Below, in pieces: positions 33,456 through 45,629 of a DNA stretch of 64,000 nucleotides. The stretch comes from Cladobotryum mycophilum (taxonomy: Eukaryota; Ascomycota; Sordariomycetes; Hypocreales; Hypocreaceae). A model generated the notes under the pieces. It was not told the DNA's origin and did no database searches. It saw only the letters and a list, made by a program, of their open reading frames with translations. A program made the position numbers and the translations under genes. The stretch is taken from the NCBI GenBank assembly GCA_036429605.1, contig JAVFKD010000015.1, positions 2,069,421-2,133,420 on the forward strand. Reading direction: 5' to 3'. Each line of letters begins with the position of its first letter. Position 1 is the stretch's first letter.

Positions 33456-35038
33456 TTATGCTGAATTTCCACCATCTGTTCCCCGACGAGGCATCTTCAA
33501 CGGACCACCAAGCCACAAGAGCATCACCAACGACGTAACAAATGACACTATCGCCACGCTCCAACAGAGAGTCCCCCACCCAGCATATTGACGGATCAAC
33601 CCACCCATGATCGGTCCCACAGTGGCACCCACTGAAAATGCCACGTTGTACAGCCCATAGCTCAGGCCGTACGGCGCCTTGAAGTCTGGATCCGGGTTCC
33701 CCCATCCATTTCAATGGCCCACGATATCTCGGCCGCCATGGGAGAAAAGACGAGTGCCTCGCCAATGCCAGTTCCGAAAAGCAGCCCACAGAGCATGACC
33801 TTGTGTGATATTGTATTCTCGGTAACGAATCGAAGACAGACGAGAAACGGGGTCATCCACAGGAATCCGAGAGCAGCAAAGGCTTTCGGTCCGTACTTGT
33901 CGGAAAGAAGTCCTACTACAGGACCAGCAAAAGCCGGCAAGATGAGAGGGAGGAAGAGGAGACCAGCACCCAAGGATCCCCAGCCAAATGTATCTGAGAC
34001 GAACAACGGCAATGTACTATCAAAACATGTTCCCAGAGTAGCACTAATTGCAGTACCCCACAGCGCGGCGAGAAGTCGGGGGCGGACCAAGATCCGCCAT
34101 ATGCTATTCGGTCCAGATTTCGGCTGCGATTGACGCACGGCAGGCTTAGCGTGAGCCTTCCCATTTTTGTTCATCTCTTTATTGTCGGAAGCACTCGACT
34201 CATTCGTGATGCTCTCACCCGGCTCAGATGTCATAGTAACCGATGCAGAGTCGAGGAGCGTCTTCGCATTCGTCTTCTCAAGAATTAGAAGCCGCAGCAG
34301 AGCATCCACGGCCAAAAACCCAAAGCTCATCCCAAACACAGCATAATACCCTCCTTTGGAAAACACAACACCACCCAGCAGCGGGCCAACTAGCAAGCCC
34401 ACGCTATATGCCATGCCCACATATCCTGCAGCTTCACCGGCTCTCTCGGGGCCGACTGTGTCGATCATGAGGGTCAACCCAACTGGCCAAGTCACTGAAG
34501 TCGAAAGTCCTTGGAAAATTCTTCCAATGAGCAGCATTGGGATGTTATGACTAAGGCACAACAGCAGTGTTGACAACACCAGGATGACAACGCCAATAAG
34601 TAGAGGGATCTTCCGGTTTTGCGTCCGGTCAGCCATGTAGCCGCAAAATGCTGTATTGTATGAGCCATGAGATCACAATCCTATAAAACAACAAGAGGAA
34701 GACCTACGAGACCCAACGAGGATAGCACCGGCATAGGCCGCCAGGCTTATAGAGACCCATATTTGAACTAGAGATTGTTCATCAGTTGTTTGCATCAGAC
34801 AGACAACACGCATCAACATGTGGCAATATACCTTGATGTTCAGGTATGCCGATTCGGTTTGTGAGAGTAAAAGGCATTACAGGCACGACTACGGCGTACA
34901 GAAAGAGATCCTTGGGCAGTTAGAAGCTGAACAATTCCCCCTCTAGAGGGCCATAGGAGTACAAACGGTAAATATGGCATATGAGATTGTAGTGATAATC
35001 AGGAGTGGCGAGGAGCGAAACCGCGCAAAAGCCGGCAT
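33456..35038 (-). CDS. MFS transporter, DHA1/vesicular-amine-like, with an apparent frameshift
   Basis: Minus strand, exons 35038-34967, 34910-34832, 34767-34708 and 34650-33456. The first exons give MPAFARFRSSPLLIITTISY, then DLFLYAVVVPVMPFTLTNRI and VQIWVSISLAAYAGAILVGS. The cytosolic loop motif GYMADRTQNRK and the antiporter motif GLLVGPLLGGVVF are present. A hydrophilic loop of about 60 residues separates two six-helix halves. Near 33700 the frame shifts: EISWAIEMDG is in one frame and NPDPDFKAPYGLSYGLYN in another, at a run of five C on the plus strand (33699-33703). One additional base gives exactly 468 residues to the stop at 33456. Substrate unknown; relatives export drugs, amines or toxins. 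No biosynthetic genes lie next to it. Confidence 0.85.
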
Positions 35039-38000
35039 TGAGCCCCTCTGCAATGGGATTGATAACATAATTGCGTGAAAATAGCAAAGTTGACGCAAAC
35101 GGCGAGTTTTCTGTGAGCTCACAGAGGCTGCGTCCCCCTATCGAATGTTATTGAAGGGTTCGACATGGTTTCTTGCGAGAGTTCAACAAACCCATTAATT
35201 AATTTTTTCGCCCTTTCTTTTTACCTAATTTCTTCAGCGGAGTGGCATTTGTCAATGACACTCGATGTCTCGCTTGACGGGTTAGATTGCAACCCCCAAG
35301 TGGATCTCTCATCCCGTCAAAAGCTCCAAGCTTCATTTCTCGGTTAGCAACTTACAAGTAGAGAAGCATAGGAGTATGGCAGTAAGTTGTCTGCAATGCC
35401 ATAAGTGCGTCCAAGTAAGTGAGGCTTGAATAACCATCAACTACTCATACATGTATCCCAAAGTTACGATATCAAACCCCAACTTGCAAGCGATGAAAGT
35501 CAAAATTTTGGACTTCTCATACATAGCCTTGCTAGCTGAGTGGGGGACAGTGCGCAGCTCGAAGACATCGGACGGGGGAACATGGATTTTCAGCTGACGT
35601 CTTGACTCCATTGAGGTGGCAGTGGTCCAAGACAGTGCAATCAGCCTTCTTATTCCTCCAGGATACTCCCGCTTTACTTGTATGTACTTGTACAAGAACG
35701 GTTTCGCAGCGGGATAATTGTATTACGGTTCTGCATTAAAGCGCCGAGTCAGTTGAACACAGGGTCGAACAATTGCGTTTTCTCCGAGTGTTGGTTGGAA
35801 TGCTGATGGAAAACACATTAGCACTTGAACAATGACAGCTATACCAGATTTAGCGTGTCGACTGAGGTCTCACCGAGACGCAGACAGCCGTGCGAACACG
35901 TCAGTCGGTAATGCCGGTGAACAATAAATTGTATTGAGTACAAGTAAAGACCTGTTTAGCTACTGATGTGTGTGCAACTTTGGTGACATAGTCGAGGCGT
36001 CTTTTTGTTGTCCATCCACTTATCCTGACCTGTTTGAATGCGCTGGTGAGCAACTGCAACAGCAGATCAGGCGATGTGGGTGGACAATTGATGACTATTC
36101 GGAGAAATAATGCAACAAAGCAATGAGACACCGACTTACGTGAGAAACGTTGACTCACATGAAGCGACCGAGAAGGAAAGGAGAGACATTTCATCAGTGG
36201 GAAGAAAAGTCGAGAAGCAATTCCCCTCACCGAGAAAAATAAATAAAAATATTCAAGTTCAGTAGATAAGATACAGAGTGGTCATGAAGGAAGGTGGCGG
36301 CAAGAGTAGCTTCACTCAGATGGAAGCTACGACGGCTTCAAGTCGCACAAATCCGACTACTTGCCTGAGGCATCCCCCGGTCCTTATACCATGTCTATGC
36401 AAAAAGCACTTTGACAGTTGCTCCAACATGCTGTAGAAAAAGGGAAAAAATTGCTAGGCTGATCCAACTCCGCCTACTTGTAGATCAGATAGTGACACTT
36501 ATCAACAACGTGATTGATTGGAGTGGACCACGCAAGCCACGTCGGCACAAGCAACCGATCGAATCGAGAAGCAAAAGAAGCAACGAGGTCAAATGGGCTT
36601 GAGCTGAAACTTGGGATTTTGTTGGAATGAAAACGGCAAAACGCAAAGGCCGCCCCATCTCTTTCATCGCATTACAGAGTTGAGAATACAGCCTTTCTCA
36701 TGGTTGAGCCTTCAATAAAACCGGAAACGGAATGGTATTAAGCCATGAAGACAGCGTGGAATCATGTTTGTTTCCCACTGACGTTATCATCTTAAGCTAT
36801 CCCATTGAAGTTTGCAAGTGCGAATCTAAACTTGCAGGTACCAGATAGCTAGTATGAAATAGATGGGTTGATGTAAGGCGTTCTCCTTAAATCTTGAGTA
36901 AAATCTAGTACGACTACAAGGTAGGTACTACTAAGTTACCTAGGAGGTAACGTCAAGATGTCTTCCCATGCTTGTACTCGGTGATATATATGACAATAAT
37001 GTGTAGTATCTTCATGCATACAGCTTAACCGTTTATTAGACTTTTTCATCATCAATATTATTATTGTTCTTATCTACAGTACTGAAGATCTGCTAAAGAT
37101 ACATCAGAAACAAAGTTTTCTAGTATTTGTCTTCGAGTATAGAGTACAGAGTACAATTGATGTATTATTTATTACAGGCAAGCCTCAAGTTTCCTTGATC
37201 CCCACACAAGTCCAAGTTTGTTGGCGGGCTGTACAGGGTACCCGGTACCCTTGTCACATGGCCACGTCGCTGTCAGTGACACAAGAAATGCATCTGAGAG
37301 AAGGATCAGGGCGGCATTTTTGCTAATGCTATTTGCAACATTTCACCATCCATTTCAAATTGTGTTCCATTGATTGCTACCAGTATGAGAGTCTGCGTAC
37401 AGAGGACGGTACCAGGTACCAGCCACAACCAGCCTTTCCCAAACACCCCCTCTTCCCCTTTTATTCCGTTCTACGGAGCATAATAATAATAATAATAATA
37501 ATAATGGCAACATTATACTCAATTACTTACCTAGTACGGAGTACTTAACCTAAAGAACCAAAACGAGTTGAGCCAAATTCAAGCCCCCCCCCAGTCCAGC
37601 CTCCCCCAGTCGATCGTTGTCGCGCATTTAGGAAGCTACCCTCCTTAAGATCAGCCACCTGCGTTATTCGCATCACGCAAACAAGCAGACGGGGCACGTC
37701 CACTTTTGCGCTTGCTTGACACGTCTGCACTGCAGGTCTCTTTCAGGGTCTGATACCTGATACATGATACTTGATACATGATACAATACGGAGACACGGA
37801 GAACCTGGCTAGTAGTTTGATGATTTTACTGGTTATTGTTTCTGTTGTCTGTGTGTGAGAGAGTGAGAGGGAGAGCGACAGAGGGAGAGAGAGCCACTGC
37901 TGGCCGCATTCAAAGCCCAAAACAACTGGCGGGGGGAACGAACCAACCCCAACAATCAATCACCCTGATTCACCCGGAACCGACACACCCTGCCCTGTTC

Positions 38001-39134
38001 TTTTTTTTTGCCCCCTCCATCGCAAAAGGCCCACCGCCTCTCCTCGACGAGGTTCAGTTGTTTGTTTCTGGGTGGCTGTAATATGTACTTGTATGTGTGT
38101 ATGTACGTACGACGGGGGGTACCTCTCAGCAAGCACAAGAACAAGCACTTTTACCTGTCGTTCAAGCCACCAAATAAGGATAAGCTCTGTGCAGCTGCAG
38201 TGCAGTGCCATAATAATAAGGGAAGAAAAAAAAACAAAAACAAAATAAAGTCCGCCCGCCCAGAGATTGTGGTTGTTTCTTCATTAGCACGTACAAGTAA
38301 CATAACAGGCTGCTGCAAGCGTGCATTAAAAGAACAGCAGACTGGACTGGGGGGCACAGAGCCAAATTCCACCATTTTACAAGTACGAGTTACAGCAGTG
38401 ACAACCAAGCCAGACCAGAACCAGAACCAGAACAGCACCAAAACCAGGCCAGACCAGACCGGATCAGACCAAACCACAGAACACAGACCCTGGACCTCTT
38501 TTTTCCCTTCCCTTTCGCTTCGCTTTGCCTGGTCTGGGTCTGGGTCTCGCCTCACCTTGCCTGCCTGCCTGCTTGCCTTGTCTTGTCTTGCTCTTTTTGC
38601 TTTGCGGGCTCTCTCTGCCTTACCTCACCCGACCTATATCCTATCGTGAGGGACAGTGACCTACCTACCTTAGTACCTACCTCCTCCTCCTCCTCCAGCT
38701 CTAACCGAATCACCGCTTTCCTCTCCTGTTATCACACTGGGGGGACCGGGCTGTAATCTGCTCTGCTCTGTTTCTGCTCTCTTGCTCCAACCACCACATC
38801 ACACCACACCAACGCCCGCCCGCTCACCCACCCACATTCACCCAACACCACCTACCCACCACTGCTACTGCTACCGCACTGTTACTACTGCTACTGCTAT
38901 CGCTACACCTACTGCTAGCACCAGCACGAGCACCATTCAAACATCGACCACCAAAACAACCACCACCACCACCACCACTACTACTGTCAATCCACTCCAA
39001 ACCAAACCAAACCAACCCGCCGCCCTCGCATCTTTTTTCCCGCGGCACGCGCTGCGATAAGGCATCCTCGCCTCAACCCTGCCATTTTTCTCTAGACAAA
39101 CCAGCTCCCGTCGAGGAACTGCATAAGCACGACC
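35039..39134. other. Long intergenic region, MFS promoter to Cdc42 leader
   Basis: About 4.1 kb. No coding region could be supported on either strand. It contains an AAT repeat (37480-37505), C-rich runs (for example 37586-37594), TACC/TGCC tracts, one TACGGAGTA (37535-37543) and, from about 38650, a CT/CA-rich stretch with CAC repeats that is probably the long cdc42 leader. Confidence 0.5.
37480..37505. repeat. AAT trinucleotide repeat
   Basis: About eight uninterrupted AAT units in intergenic DNA, two bases after a TACGGAG motif. Confidence 0.9.
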
Positions 39135-40194
39135 ATGACGGTCGTCGCAACAATCAAGTACGATTCAGTCCGCCCCTCAACTTTCCTTTGCACCATATCG
39201 ACCTCGCCTCACTGCCTCATTCTGCACCTCGTTGTTGCGGCTCCAGCGAGCCATTTGCTGCTGCTGTCAGCGCCGAATGAGCTGACAGGAGGCGGTCAAC
39301 CTTGAAATCTCCAAAATCTGTCATCTCGCGGCAAAAACCCGATATATCTAGATCTAGCTTCTTTCTTTTCCTTTGGCTAACAACTTCAATCGTCTAGGTG
39401 TGTTGTCGTCGGTGACGGTGCTGTCGGCAAGACATGCCTGCTCATCAGCTACACGACGAACAAGTTTCCTTCGGAATATGTCCCAACCGTTTTCGACAAC
39501 TATGCCGTCACTGTTATGTAGGTACCGCTACTTTGGCTACATCTCCACCACCCACCGATACATCACGCATTACAGGCAATCGAGGCCAGATTGAGGGATA
39601 TAGCCTAGAACATGGGTCCTACGACATGCACTCTGGATGGTGGCTGTTGCGCAGAGCTCAATGGCTGACATGAAACTGCGATAGGATCGGCGACGAGCCT
39701 TACACCTTGGGTCTGTTCGATACTGCCGGTCAGGAAGATTATGACCGACTGCGACCCCTCTCATACCCCCAGACCGATGTTTTCCTTGTTTGCTTCAGCG
39801 TCACGTCCCCCGCCTCCTTCGAAAACGTCCGCGAGAAGTGGTTCCCTGAAGTGCACCACCACTGCCCTGGCGTTCCTTGCCTCATTGTTGGCACTCAAGT
39901 CGATTTGAGAGATGACCCGAGCGTCCGCGAGAAGCTTGCTAAGCAAAAAATGACACCTGTACGACGAGAAGATGGCGAGCGCATGGCTAAGGAACTTGGC
40001 GCCGTCAAGTACGTCGAGTGCAGTGCGTTGACGCAATTCAAGCTTAAGGATGTCTTTGATGAGGTATGTGGGCCCCAATAGGACAGGGACCCTTCTCTAC
40101 TGTGGACTCATGACTAACCAACATGTAGGCCATTGTTGCTGCCTTGGAACCACCCGCCCCCAAGAGCAAAAAGCACAAGTGTCTTGTCCTGTAA
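39135..40194 (+). CDS. cdc42: Cdc42 Rho-family GTPase
   Basis: Four exons: 39135-39157, 39398-39517, 39685-40063 and 40129-40194 (195 aa). The P-loop GDGAVGKT sits at residues 13-20. Switch I (YVPTVFDNYAVTV), switch II (DTAGQEDYDRLRPLSYP), the Rho insert region (DDPSVREKLAKQKMTPV) and the SALTQFKLKDVFDEAI helix are all intact. The C-terminus has a basic stretch (PKSKKHK) and the prenylation box CLVL. Cdc42 controls cell polarity, hyphal growth and septation at the plasma membrane through formins, PAK kinases and NADPH oxidase regulators. The N-terminus MTVVATIK has an extra residue relative to the usual MVVATIK-type start; no other in-frame Met is available. The first intron is long for this window (240 nt). 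Confidence 0.97.
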
Positions 40195-41255
40195 AAAAAG
40201 AAAACGAAAAGAATCATGCGCAAAAAATTGCATTGCCATGTTTGACTGAGTGGTCAAAAAATGACCAGAAAGAACAGATTCTGGATAGATTGGACGAGGC
40301 TGCTTGAGGCGGGGTTTGTGGCAGATAGGCCGCGGCAAAAAAAGATATGAGAAGCCATTCTTTGTTGGTCCTCATGCCCAGACTGTCGGTGGGGGCGAGA
40401 GGGGAGCTGACGATGAGTGGGAAATGGTTGCCGTTCTTCCGCCCAGGGTGATGGATGATGGATACTATGTGTCCGGAAAAGGCGAGGAAACCCAGCATGG
40501 TGCAGATCCGGTGGTAGTGGCATGATGGAATTTCACTACTGCAGCAATATCTGGCCATCTTTACCCGCTACTTCATGACTTGCATCCTCGGGATGAGAGA
40601 CAAGATCTACATCCTGCCTAATTTTCGTTTCTCTCTATATCTTTGGGCCAAAGGGAACTTATAAATGAAAGACAGGCATGTTTTTGATAGGACAGTTTGG
40701 CGATTCGGAGTGCAATTCAATTAAACTGATTTTTTTCTGTGTTTGCATCTTCCGCTACTGTTTCTTAATATCTATGTTTCCATGGTATAATAACTCGCAT
40801 CTTAGTTATCGATGTAGAAAGCATGTTTACTGATACTACTTTGGTACTATGTGACCACGTTGTGGGGGGGATTATTTAGATGTCTGCTACCTAAGCTCCA
40901 GTTTCTATTCCTCCCCCATCTCCAGATAATCATTAATCAAATTCCTGTGACATTTCTTCAACCTGAATACGGAAGTTCGGAGAGGGGTTTCTCCACTGGA
41001 TGTGTAATTCCGCTAGCCGTTTCCTCTGAATGGAGTAAAAGGAACGCGGGGCATGAAACCTCTTTTTTCTTTGATGCTGATTTAGTAGCTATAATACTCG
41101 ATTGTAGAGGTATCTTTTTCTTCCCTTCTTCTTCTTCTTCTTCTTTCTTTTGGTTGAAAATCGGTTTGCCATTGGATTTTTGCCTATCGGTTCTGGTTCC
41201 ACGGGTGTAGAGTTTAAAGCCTTCATTGAGAGGAGGGGGAGAGAAGAGTACAGAG
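40195..41255. other. cdc42 3' region and agmatinase-like gene promoter
   Basis: About 1 kb with no gene seen. AT-rich around 40660-40830; CTT repeats near 41127-41145. Confidence 0.55.
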
Positions 41256-42610
41256 ATGAAATCGTCTGCTCTTTTGAGCTTGTTGCTGTGTGGGAGTTGG
41301 GCGGTTGGGTGTGAGCATGATAATCATGATGGCAAGGTGTGGACAAGGGAGGAGTTGACGGAGTTGGAAGATAAATGGGGGCACGAAGTGAGTAGCCGTC
41401 TCATTTTATCGTCGATATTTACGTTTGCCCAAGGTGGTTTATTCTACTTGTTCTGCTGCTCACCTGATGAATGTATTATTTTCCCGCGAGTCAAACTAAC
41501 TTTCCCCTTGTTAGTGGTCCTACACTGGCATCGGCTCCTTTGCTCACCTAGAGCATGTCAAATGTTTAACAAACCCCTCTGAGCGATTTGACATTGCCAT
41601 CGTGGGAGCACCCTTTGACACGGCCGTGACATATCGTCCGGGGGCTCGTTTCGGTCCCAGGGCCATAAGACAAGCCTCATCCCGGCAAACCGCCTTTCGG
41701 GGGTTCAACCCTCGAGCTAACATCAACCCATACCAGAACTGGGCCAAGATTGTAGACTGTGGCGATATTCCCATCACGCCGTTTGATAATAATATTGCCA
41801 GAGAACAGATGACGCAGGCCTTTAAGCACCTGGGAAAGCGAGGCACGGTTTCCGGGCTGAGTGCGAAGCCAAAGCTTGTGACGCTCGGGGGCGATCATAG
41901 TCTAGCGCTTCCTGCGTTGCGGGCTTTGAATGATATTTACGGACGACCTATAAGAGTCCTTCATTTTGACGGTAAGTGGGTTCTGGCTGCAAGTTGCCGA
42001 CGGGAAGTTCTGATGAAGGGGTACAGCTCATCTCGATACCTGGGACCCTGCTGCGTATCCCTCGTACTGGGGCGCCACGCACTTCAATCACGGCTCAATG
42101 TTCTGGATGGCCCATCAGGAAGGCCTGCTTTCCAACACATCTTCCCAGGCTTCTGTACACGCCGGTTTGCGCACCAGGTTAAGCGGTACCGATATGTCTG
42201 ACCACGAGGACGACTCGCGACAGAACTGGGTCCGCTTTGCGGCAGATGATATTGATGAGATAGGCACCAAAGGCATCATCAATGGCATCATGAAAACACT
42301 TGGTACGGAAGATCCGGTGTACCTGTCTATTGACATCGATGTGCTGGACCCAGCCTTTGCGCCAGGGACAGGTACACCGGAGCCGGGTGGTTGGACAACG
42401 AGAGAGCTGATTCGTATTTTGAGGGGCATCGAAGGGTTAAACCTGGTGGGAGCAGATGTGGTGGAGGTGTCGCCGGCATATCAGGGGGCAGGGGAGGAGA
42501 CGGCCCTGGCGGCTGCGCAAGTGGTTTATGAAGTTATCAGTTCAATGGTAAAGAAAGGGTTGACAGAGATGGGTAAGGAGAAGAAAAGTGGTGAGAAAGA
42601 CGAATTGTAG
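41256..42610 (+). CDS. Agmatinase/arginase-family ureohydrolase with signal peptide and C-terminal KDEL
   Basis: Three exons: 41256-41387, 41515-41971 and 42027-42610 (390 aa). Residues 1-18 (MKSSALLSLLLCGSWAVG) form a signal peptide. The core is a complete ureohydrolase: GGDHS (His172), FDAHLD (Asp196, His198, Asp200) and SIDIDVLDPAF (Asp299, Asp301) supply all binuclear manganese ligands. GTGTPEPGGWTTRE and VSPAYQ fit the agmatinase side of the family better than arginase. Fungal secreted homologues are common and their real substrate is often untested. The last four residues are KDEL after a charged Lys/Glu tail (KEKKSGEKDEL), so the protein is predicted to be kept in the ER rather than secreted. 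The start was chosen because it gives the signal peptide. Confidence 0.9.
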
Positions 42611-45389
42611 TGTTGGGGAAGACACCTTGAACTAGGTTGGATATATGCTTATACCCGTCGCCAGCTATGAGTTGGTGATGTGGCATTCAAGCAGCCATCT
42701 TACAAGCAGCCACCTTATTATTATCACGTCACTAAAGCTGTTGAGTCGTGATAGAAAATGTAGGGAAGACATGGAAAATCTTATGATTATAAATTCCGCC
42801 CATGGAACTGATGAATTGCCAGTAGACCAACTCTGTGATATGTTAAGAGTGGCGCCATTGCATCGAGGTCAAGGTCTAGGTGCATATTTCGATGGCATTT
42901 GGTTTCAAGATGGCTCCGCGAGCATCATGAGGTAATAAGTAGGATGCCATGTAGGGTATGAAAGGTAGACGGTTCAAGACTGTATCATTTTTTTGGGGGG
43001 TATAATTGTGGTGGATGAGGGGAGTTCATCAAATCGTGATATTACTTAACGCAGACGATTATGAATCAGTGTTGAGGCGCTCTTGCCTGTTATCGATGGA
43101 CTGCGCCACAAGTTGAAACTCCACGTCAAGCACTTGATCCAAGTGGTTCTTGCCATGGACCAAGCTCACCGGAACAAAGATGCTGCGGGATTACGACCAT
43201 GCCCTCCTTCCAACTTTGAACATGTGCGGCTTGCGTGTGTGGGTACTCATGCGGCGGCAGAAATCAGGGGTAATGCTGGCAAGGCTGCTAGGTTCTCTTG
43301 ATCTTGCCCAACACGGCAGCTAGACGCGTTAGGTATAAAGACATTATTGATGAGTTGTTCTTCGGCTCGTCATGTCATGCCATGTGAGCAAGCCAGGCCA
43401 GGCCCAGTACAAGGAATTTGTCAGTCAGTCATATCATGCTGTTGTTGAGATGCGGTGTGAAGAGGAAGGGAGAAAAAAAGGAAATGCATCCAAGGATCGA
43501 CAAGTTCTAGATTTTTGTTTTTATTTTTATACTGTAGCATCCATTCTTTTTGGTCGCATTTTGGTACCTTGCATAGCCGCTCCGCAGCCAGAATGCCACT
43601 GGTGCAAGAACATGCGGAGCAAAATGTATGGACGGATGGGCAACTAATAAAGGTTCAGATGGGGCAAGACTTGGGGTTGGCAAACAGGTTGGAATTAGGC
43701 TATACGATGATGAAAACGTGGCAAGTTGATGCAACTTTGGCCTCTACATTTCTTTGAACGCTGACCGCACGTATTGCATCTAGAACTGTTCCTTTTTTCC
43801 TCTCTCAGGATTGCAGAAGCATTGACTGTTGAATAGGTGGTGCCCGCCCATTAGCATATGTATGTATGTACGAGTCTTTCCTTGTCAACGGGAACGTGTT
43901 GGAATAGACGACAAGACATTTGAGTCAAAGAAGTTCATTTGGTGGCGGCATACTCGCGCATGTCCAGGCTCTAGGCGCTTCTATGCCAGCGTCTAACTGG
44001 TTGTTTCTTTTTGATGGCGGAAAAAGCCAGGATCCCTTTGATGCGCCCCAGACACTTGGCATATTGCTGAGGAATAGGCACCCTCGGAACAAACAATGAG
44101 CTCAGGTTCCTATTTAGCTTGACATGTTTTTTTCTTTGTTTGAACTTGATTTGCCTGTAGCAGACACCCCAACCTATGCATCTATCTGTGTAATTGCAGC
44201 CAAAGCAAGGAATGGGTTGGTCATTACAAAACAAAAACTCCAAAATAGTAGCGGCGCTTGCCTCCTCGGCTCTGTTTAAACTGTGGAGGCAATAGTCCCC
44301 TGAAATTCTTTAGGCTGGACGGGAGGTCTCAGAAAACGTTGTCAGGGGGGGCCGGATGGAACCTTTTAGCTTCTTCCATCCATGGGCAGCTGACGGAGCT
44401 GGACTGTCTTTGCCTGCCAGCCAGCCAGCAGGGAAAATGGCAGACCGAGGGGGAGTTGCATCCATACCTGTAGTACTCCGTACTCCAAAGGTAGATACAG
44501 GTAGGTACATACTTGCTCGTATGGAGCATCGTGAGAGGCGGTGTGGGACATGCGGTGTTTTGCTGGCCAAAAGAATGCCAACAAATGCAAGAACAGCAAA
44601 ACAAAACCATGTGCGGAATACGGAGTAAAACAAAACAAAAACAAAAACAAAGCAAAACAAAACCAGGAAGGAAAAAAAAAAAAAAAAAGGCCAGACAAGA
44701 AAGGACCATTAATGCGCTGTGCTTGGCAGTTTCCAAGGATGAATGCTGTCGGGTAGCCTCTGCCGCGCCATAGCAGTAAAAAAACAAAGGGAATACAGCG
44801 CAATCTTGATTTTAGACATACTGTACTCCGTAATAATGGCTAATTCCGCTTGCTGGGTGGACAAAAGTGAGATGGCGGTTCTAGATGGGTTAGGTTCTCA
44901 TTATTATGGGGGAAAAGGTTCGGGGTCGGTAATTAAGTCGAACCTCCACAGCAGCAGCCTCATATCATTCAATGTCTGGAATTTGGGGGGTTTTTTACTA
45001 ATGCCAATGGAGAGAGAGAGAGAGAGGGAGGGAGGCAAGGGAAAAGAAAAAGAAGACGAAGGAGGGGGAAAAAGGATCAATACCTTTATGCAGAAATGCA
45101 GCCAGTTCTTAACCACCACCTACTACTCCGTAGATACTTATTATTCGAGAACCCTATTACAGGTACGTAGCATTGAACCTTCAGCAATTGACATCGTGGC
45201 TGCTGACGTGCATTTCAAACACACCCTAGGAATAACTTTTAGATCCCGTCCAGACAGACAGACCTCTTACCTGTTCTCTAATACTCTACTTTTACGTTCC
45301 TTTACTTTTACCAATGCAAGCAATGCAATATCAAATGCAATAGGATAAATGACATTTGCTGCTCATCTTTAGCATTAAGCTACTTTTTG

Positions 45390-45433
45390 CTTGTTTTGTT
45401 TTGTTTTGTTTTGTTTTGTTTTGTTTTGTTTTA
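45390..45433. repeat. TTTTG pentanucleotide repeat
   Basis: About eight or nine near-perfect TTTTG units. Confidence 0.9.
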
Positions 45434-45605
45434 TTTTGCTTTGTCTTGTCTCCGCCTTAAGGGGGAGAGGGGAGATACTTGTAATAAGAAATGGATGGAT
45501 TGGATCCATGGATGTGTAGATTCCAGGCAGTAAGTTGTTGTTATTAACGGGAACCGTTGCGTACCGTTACAACTGTTTCATTATAGGGGAAATACCTTTC
45601 ATGGC

Positions 45606-45629
45606 ATGGATGGATGGATGGATGGATGG
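45606..45629. repeat. GGAT tetranucleotide repeat
   Basis: About six units of ATGG/GGAT; shorter copies of the same motif recur at 61875-61895. Confidence 0.9.

Noticed and set aside
32283..35038. Secondary-metabolite cluster around the MFS transporter
   Set aside because: Neighbours are a V-ATPase assembly factor, a neurochondrin-like gene and Cdc42. No synthase, P450 or cluster regulator is present.
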